A stretch of DNA of 9,049 nucleotides from positions 1 through 9,049 of the forward strand of contig JAGWPI010000319.1 in the NCBI GenBank assembly GCA_028877005.1, given 5' to 3'. Of the stretch, positions 6,466-9,049 are shown piece by piece. The notes under the pieces were generated by a model. The model had not been told where the DNA came from and searched no databases. It saw only the letters and a list, made by a program, of their open reading frames with translations. A program made the translations under genes and the position numbers. The DNA is from Bacteroidota bacterium (lineage in GTDB: Bacteria; Bacteroidota; Bacteroidia; Chitinophagales; Chitinophagaceae). The first letter of the stretch is position 1, and each line of letters opens with the position of its first letter.

Positions 6466-8274
6466 ATGTATGCTTGTTTGTTCCACCACATCCGCATTCA
6501 TCTCTGCCTTTTGGTGCTTGCCTGTTGTATGGCATACCCTGTTAAGGCCCAATGGTTGGTTAGTAATGTGCAGCATAGAAATAGCCAAAGTTTAAACGGC
6601 AGCTGGGCCGTAATTGTAGACCCTTTTAATGTAGGAGAAAACCACTGGAAACCCATTTGGAAAAACCAGCATGCCACCGGCGCTCACGATTTTTATGAAT
6701 ATGCATTTGATGATGCCATTAACTTACAAGTACCCGGCGACTGGAATTCTCAGCAAAACAATTTGTTGTATTATGAAGGTACGGTATGGTACAAAAAAGA
6801 TTTTGCGTATTGGCCAATGGCCGGCCATCGTAGTTTTTTATGTTTTGGCGGTGCCAATTACATAGCCGATGTATATTGCAACGGTAAAAAAGTTGGTAGC
6901 CACGAAGGGGGCTTTACACCCTTTCAGTTTGAAGTAACGCGTTATTTACAACCGGGTAATAATGAAGTAATTGTTCGGGTAAACAATCAACGAACCGTAG
7001 ATGGCATTCCCGCATTAAACTATGATTGGTGGAATTATGGTGGCATTACCCGAGATGTAGCGGTAGTTACCACACCTAATAAGTATATTCAGGACTATTT
7101 TATTCAATTGAAAAAAAATGATACCACCCATATAGCCGGATGGGTACAAATTGCGGGGAGTACCCAACCCGAAAAAATAACCATTCAAATACCCGAATTA
7201 CACCTGCAATACCATACCCAAACCAATAGTGCCGGCAAAGCTAATTTTGAGTTTGAAGCGCATCCTGCTTTATGGGCACCGGCACATCCTACATTGTATC
7301 AGGTACAAATTATAACCAATACCGATACAGTATCCGAGCCAATAGGTTTTAGAACCATTGCCGTAAAAGGCACAGATATTCTATTAAATGGGCAACCCCT
7401 TTTTTTAAGGGGTATTAACATACATGAGCAAATACCCCAACGAGCAGGTAGAGCCTATTCATCAACCGATGCAGCCATGCTATTACAATGGGCACAACAA
7501 TTGGGTTGCAATTTTGTACGGCTAACCCATTATCCGCACAACGAACATATGGTACGTATGGCCGATAAAATGGGCATTTTATTGTGGGAAGAAATACCGC
7601 TTTGGCAGGGCATTGCATTTAGTAATCCGGTAATATTAGCCAAAGCCAATCGGTTATTGGATGAGATGATTGAACGCGATAAAAACCGTTGTGCCATTAT
7701 ACTTTGGAGTTTATCGAATGAAACTACCCCCTCTACCAGCAGAGATACTACCTTAACCGCTATGGCCGCACATGCCAGAGCAATGGATCCAACACGACTT
7801 ATTACATCGGCCTTTAATCATGTTGCATATAAAGGCAATACCGTTACCATTGATGATAGCCTTAGTAAAGTATTAGATGTAGTAGGTGTAAATGAATACA
7901 TTGGCTGGTATACCCCATGGCCTGCTGCTCCACAGGAAATGATTTGGAAAAATCCCTTTAATAAACCCCTCATTATGTCTGAATTTGGCGGCGAAGCCTT
8001 GTATGGGCATCATGGTTCAAAAGATACCGCCGGTAGTTGGAGCGAAGAATACCAAGAACAATTGTATAAGGACCAAGTAGCCATGTTCCGACAAATTCCA
8101 TTTTTACGAGGCACTGCACCTTGGGTATTGGCCGATTTTCGCTCACCCGGTCGTTTACAACCGGTGTATCAACAAGGTTGGAATAGAAAAGGATTATTGT
8201 CTGATAAGGGCTATCGAAAAAAAGCATGGTATATTATGCAACAATTTTATGCGGAGAAAAAAAATAAAGAATAG
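6466..8274 (+). CDS. uidA: Exported GH2 beta-glucuronidase-like glycosidase
   Basis: The protein has 602 residues. An N-terminal signal peptide has a hydrophobic core at about 11-24 and a likely cleavage at PVKA|QW (after residue 28). A lipoprotein reading with Cys20 (VLAC) is possible but less convincing. Then come the GH2 jelly-roll sugar-binding domain (about 42-208), an immunoglobulin-like domain (about 209-302) and the TIM barrel (about 303-598). By comparison with E. coli GUS, the acid/base is E419 (WSLSNE), the nucleophile is E506 (IMSEFGG), the active-site tyrosines are Y478 and Y482 (NEYIGWY), and N573-K575 (GWNRKG) is the NxK motif that binds the glucuronate carboxylate. That motif separates glucuronidases from GH2 galactosidases. 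WSEEYQ (525-530) is also shared with GUS. The segment after LLWEEIPLW is short, so the gut-type Loop 1 is absent. Expected reaction: release of beta-D-glucuronic acid from glucuronides or polysaccharide side chains in the periplasm or outside the cell. The natural substrate is unknown, and some related GH2 enzymes take galacturonides. Confidence 0.88.
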   Translation: MYACLFHHIRIHLCLLVLACCMAYPVKAQWLVSNVQHRNSQSLNGSWAVIVDPFNVGENHWKPIWKNQHATGAHDFYEYAFDDAINLQVPGDWNSQQNNLLYYEGTVWYKKDFAYWPMAGHRSFLCFGGANYIADVYCNGKKVGSHEGGFTPFQFEVTRYLQPGNNEVIVRVNNQRTVDGIPALNYDWWNYGGITRDVAVVTTPNKYIQDYFIQLKKNDTTHIAGWVQIAGSTQPEKITIQIPELHLQYHTQTNSAGKANFEFEAHPALWAPAHPTLYQVQIITNTDTVSEPIGFRTIAVKGTDILLNGQPLFLRGINIHEQIPQRAGRAYSSTDAAMLLQWAQQLGCNFVRLTHYPHNEHMVRMADKMGILLWEEIPLWQGIAFSNPVILAKANRLLDEMIERDKNRCAIILWSLSNETTPSTSRDTTLTAMAAHARAMDPTRLITSAFNHVAYKGNTVTIDDSLSKVLDVVGVNEYIGWYTPWPAAPQEMIWKNPFNKPLIMSEFGGEALYGHHGSKDTAGSWSEEYQEQLYKDQVAMFRQIPFLRGTAPWVLADFRSPGRLQPVYQQGWNRKGLLSDKGYRKKAWYIMQQFYAEKKNKE

Positions 8275-8659
8275 AGAGAACAGTACACCGGCAGAAACAG
8301 AAGATAGCGGAGAACCTATTTGTGTTTTACAACAATCTTGTACAATAAGTTAACACAGCAATAACTAAGTAACAAGCGTACCTCTTGTTTAAAAAAGAAC
8401 ATAACCTTATGCCTACCTTTGGTAACACCCATGTACTTGTAACACCCAACAAATAGTAACAGTATATATTGGGGCTTACTATTAGTTTTACACTATAGGA
8501 AGAGTACTGCATAATAAAAGAGGATGCCTGGAAAAGCATCCTCGGATTCCTATTTACCCCTCAACTAAAACTGATTGAACCATTTTTTAAGTGGTATAAA
8601 ATACCTACATTATATACAATAATTGCATATAATGAAAGGCTTGAATAACATAAAGCTTT
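8275..8659. other. Gene-free stretch between the glycosidase and the broken topA
   Basis: These 385 bases hold no convincing protein or RNA gene. A 70-residue minus-strand frame at 8327-8539 has no recognisable motif and reads through a terminator hairpin. Visible elements are a direct repeat GTAACACCCA (8422-8431 and 8439-8448, 17 bases apart) and the terminator at 8511-8543. No terminator directed at the plus-strand glycosidase was found immediately after its stop. Confidence 0.6.
8511..8543 (-). terminator. Intrinsic terminator for minus-strand transcription
   Basis: GAGGATGC (8520-8527) and GCATCCTC (8536-8543) form a perfect 8-bp stem with an 8-base loop. On the minus strand the stem is followed by TTTTATTAT (8511-8519). 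On the plus strand no T run follows, so the direction is minus. It lies about 115 bases beyond the stop of the truncated TopA frame, with no other minus-strand gene between them. It either ends that transcript or is left from an earlier host gene. Confidence 0.75.
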
Positions 8660-9049
8660 TTAATATTTTTTCTTTTCGCGAATTTCAACAACCTCCTTTT
8701 TTAGGGGCGTTAATTCATTGGGATCTAAATGATTCCATGAAGTAGTAAATACATGTTGGTAATATTCTTCCAAGGCTTTAATTAATGAGGCCTCGTTAAA
8801 CCGTGGCGGTGGTTCAGTAAAATGCTGGCTAGCGAGAATATCTAGCAGCTTGATTTTTTCGCCAATTTTCAGAATGGGTAAAAGAGTCACGTGTTGGTCG
8901 TCATCATTCTTGGAATCATCCAGGCCTTCTTCATAGACACTGAGAAAACCAGGGAAAGTGATGGTTGAGCCATTCGCACGAAAATGGTTTCCTTTGCCAC
9001 AACTTAGATCAACGGCAACGGTGTCAACAAGGGCTTCGGCCATTTGGCA
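8660..9049 (-). pseudogene. topA: Truncated type IA DNA topoisomerase (TopA) fragment fused to unrelated tail
   Basis: The frame enters from beyond the window edge and ends at TAA (8660-8662). The first methionine visible (complement of 9041-9043) is internal: CQ precedes it in frame, as expected in TopA. Matching segments are QMAEALVDTVAVDL, FRANGSTITFPGFLSVYEEG, LLPILKIGEKIKLLDI and HFTEPPPRFNEASLIKALEEY. In intact TopA this last block runs directly into GIGRPSTYA and about 200 or more further residues. Here the homology stops near base 8762, and 33 unrelated residues ending EIREKKKY follow. I found no GIGRPSTYA in the other minus-strand frames, so this is not a simple frameshift. The Toprim domain and catalytic tyrosine would lie outside the window. 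Of 12 leucines in the TopA part, nine are CTN, unlike the TTA/TTG-rich neighbours, and a hand count gives about 45% GC over 8821-9049. PPPRFNEASLIKALEEY resembles proteobacterial rather than Bacteroidota TopA as I recall them. A transferred fragment or a chimeric assembly are the main explanations. Confidence 0.8.

Noticed and set aside
8422..8448. Two GTAACACCCA copies 17 bases apart, considered as the start of a CRISPR or iteron array
   Set aside because: There are only two copies, each of 10 bases. There is no third unit and no cas gene.
8327..8539. A 70-residue minus-strand open frame
   Set aside because: It starts inside the terminator hairpin region, has no family resemblance and no supporting context.
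8630..8700. An AAGGAGG sequence in front of a short TTG-started frame (27 residues) on the minus strand
   Set aside because: The spacing to the start is too short, the frame has no homology, and strong Shine-Dalgarno sites are not used by the other genes here.

Overview
The window looks like chromosome of a Bacteroidota bacterium, probably near the Chitinophagaceae. The support is indirect. The DNA is AT-rich, leucine is mostly TTA/TTG, Shine-Dalgarno sequences are weak or absent, and one promoter fits the Bacteroidota TTTG / TAnnTTTG pattern. The proteins (PAS-rich soluble kinases, a DUF202 membrane protein, an exported GH2 enzyme with an ...A|Q signal cleavage site) also suit that group. 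The assignment is inference; there is no rRNA or other marker gene here.

Left half (1-5162), minus strand: a sensory gene cluster. Read in transcription order, it holds a 993-residue soluble histidine kinase with six PAS domains (2037-5018), then a single-domain CheY/Rcp1-type response regulator after an 84-base gap (1518-1952), then after 143 bases a second PAS-PAS-GAF-PAS protein that runs off the window edge (1-1374). The HDLQEP-type kinase and the Rcp1-like receiver match a known pairing (bacterial phytochrome kinase with Rcp1), so phosphotransfer between them is a reasonable inference. No DNA-binding output, HPt protein or further receiver is visible, so the downstream target is unknown. 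The second PAS domain of the big kinase is LOV-like but lacks the photoactive cysteine.

Middle (5163-5964): about 800 bases with no convincing gene. They hold a 55-bp array of five 11-bp tandem units (5581-5635) and several small inverted repeats. The kinase and the plus-strand genes diverge from this region.

Right half, plus strand: a three-helix DUF202 (YidH-like) membrane protein (5965-6357) and an exported GH2 enzyme with beta-glucuronidase hallmarks (6466-8274). They are separated by 108 bases containing a hairpin. No SusC/SusD-type partner or transporter is seen around the glycosidase.

Right edge (8275-9049): a gene-free stretch with a good minus-strand intrinsic terminator (8511-8543), then the end of a minus-strand reading frame that is clearly type IA DNA topoisomerase (TopA). 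It breaks off just before the conserved GIGRPSTYA block and continues into 33 unrelated residues and a stop. Leucine codon use and GC content of the TopA part differ from the neighbours, and its sequence looks more proteobacterial than Bacteroidota-like. It is either a transferred, broken topA fragment or a chimeric join in the assembly. I found no CRISPR array, tRNA, rRNA or insertion sequence, and nothing I would confidently call a new system.
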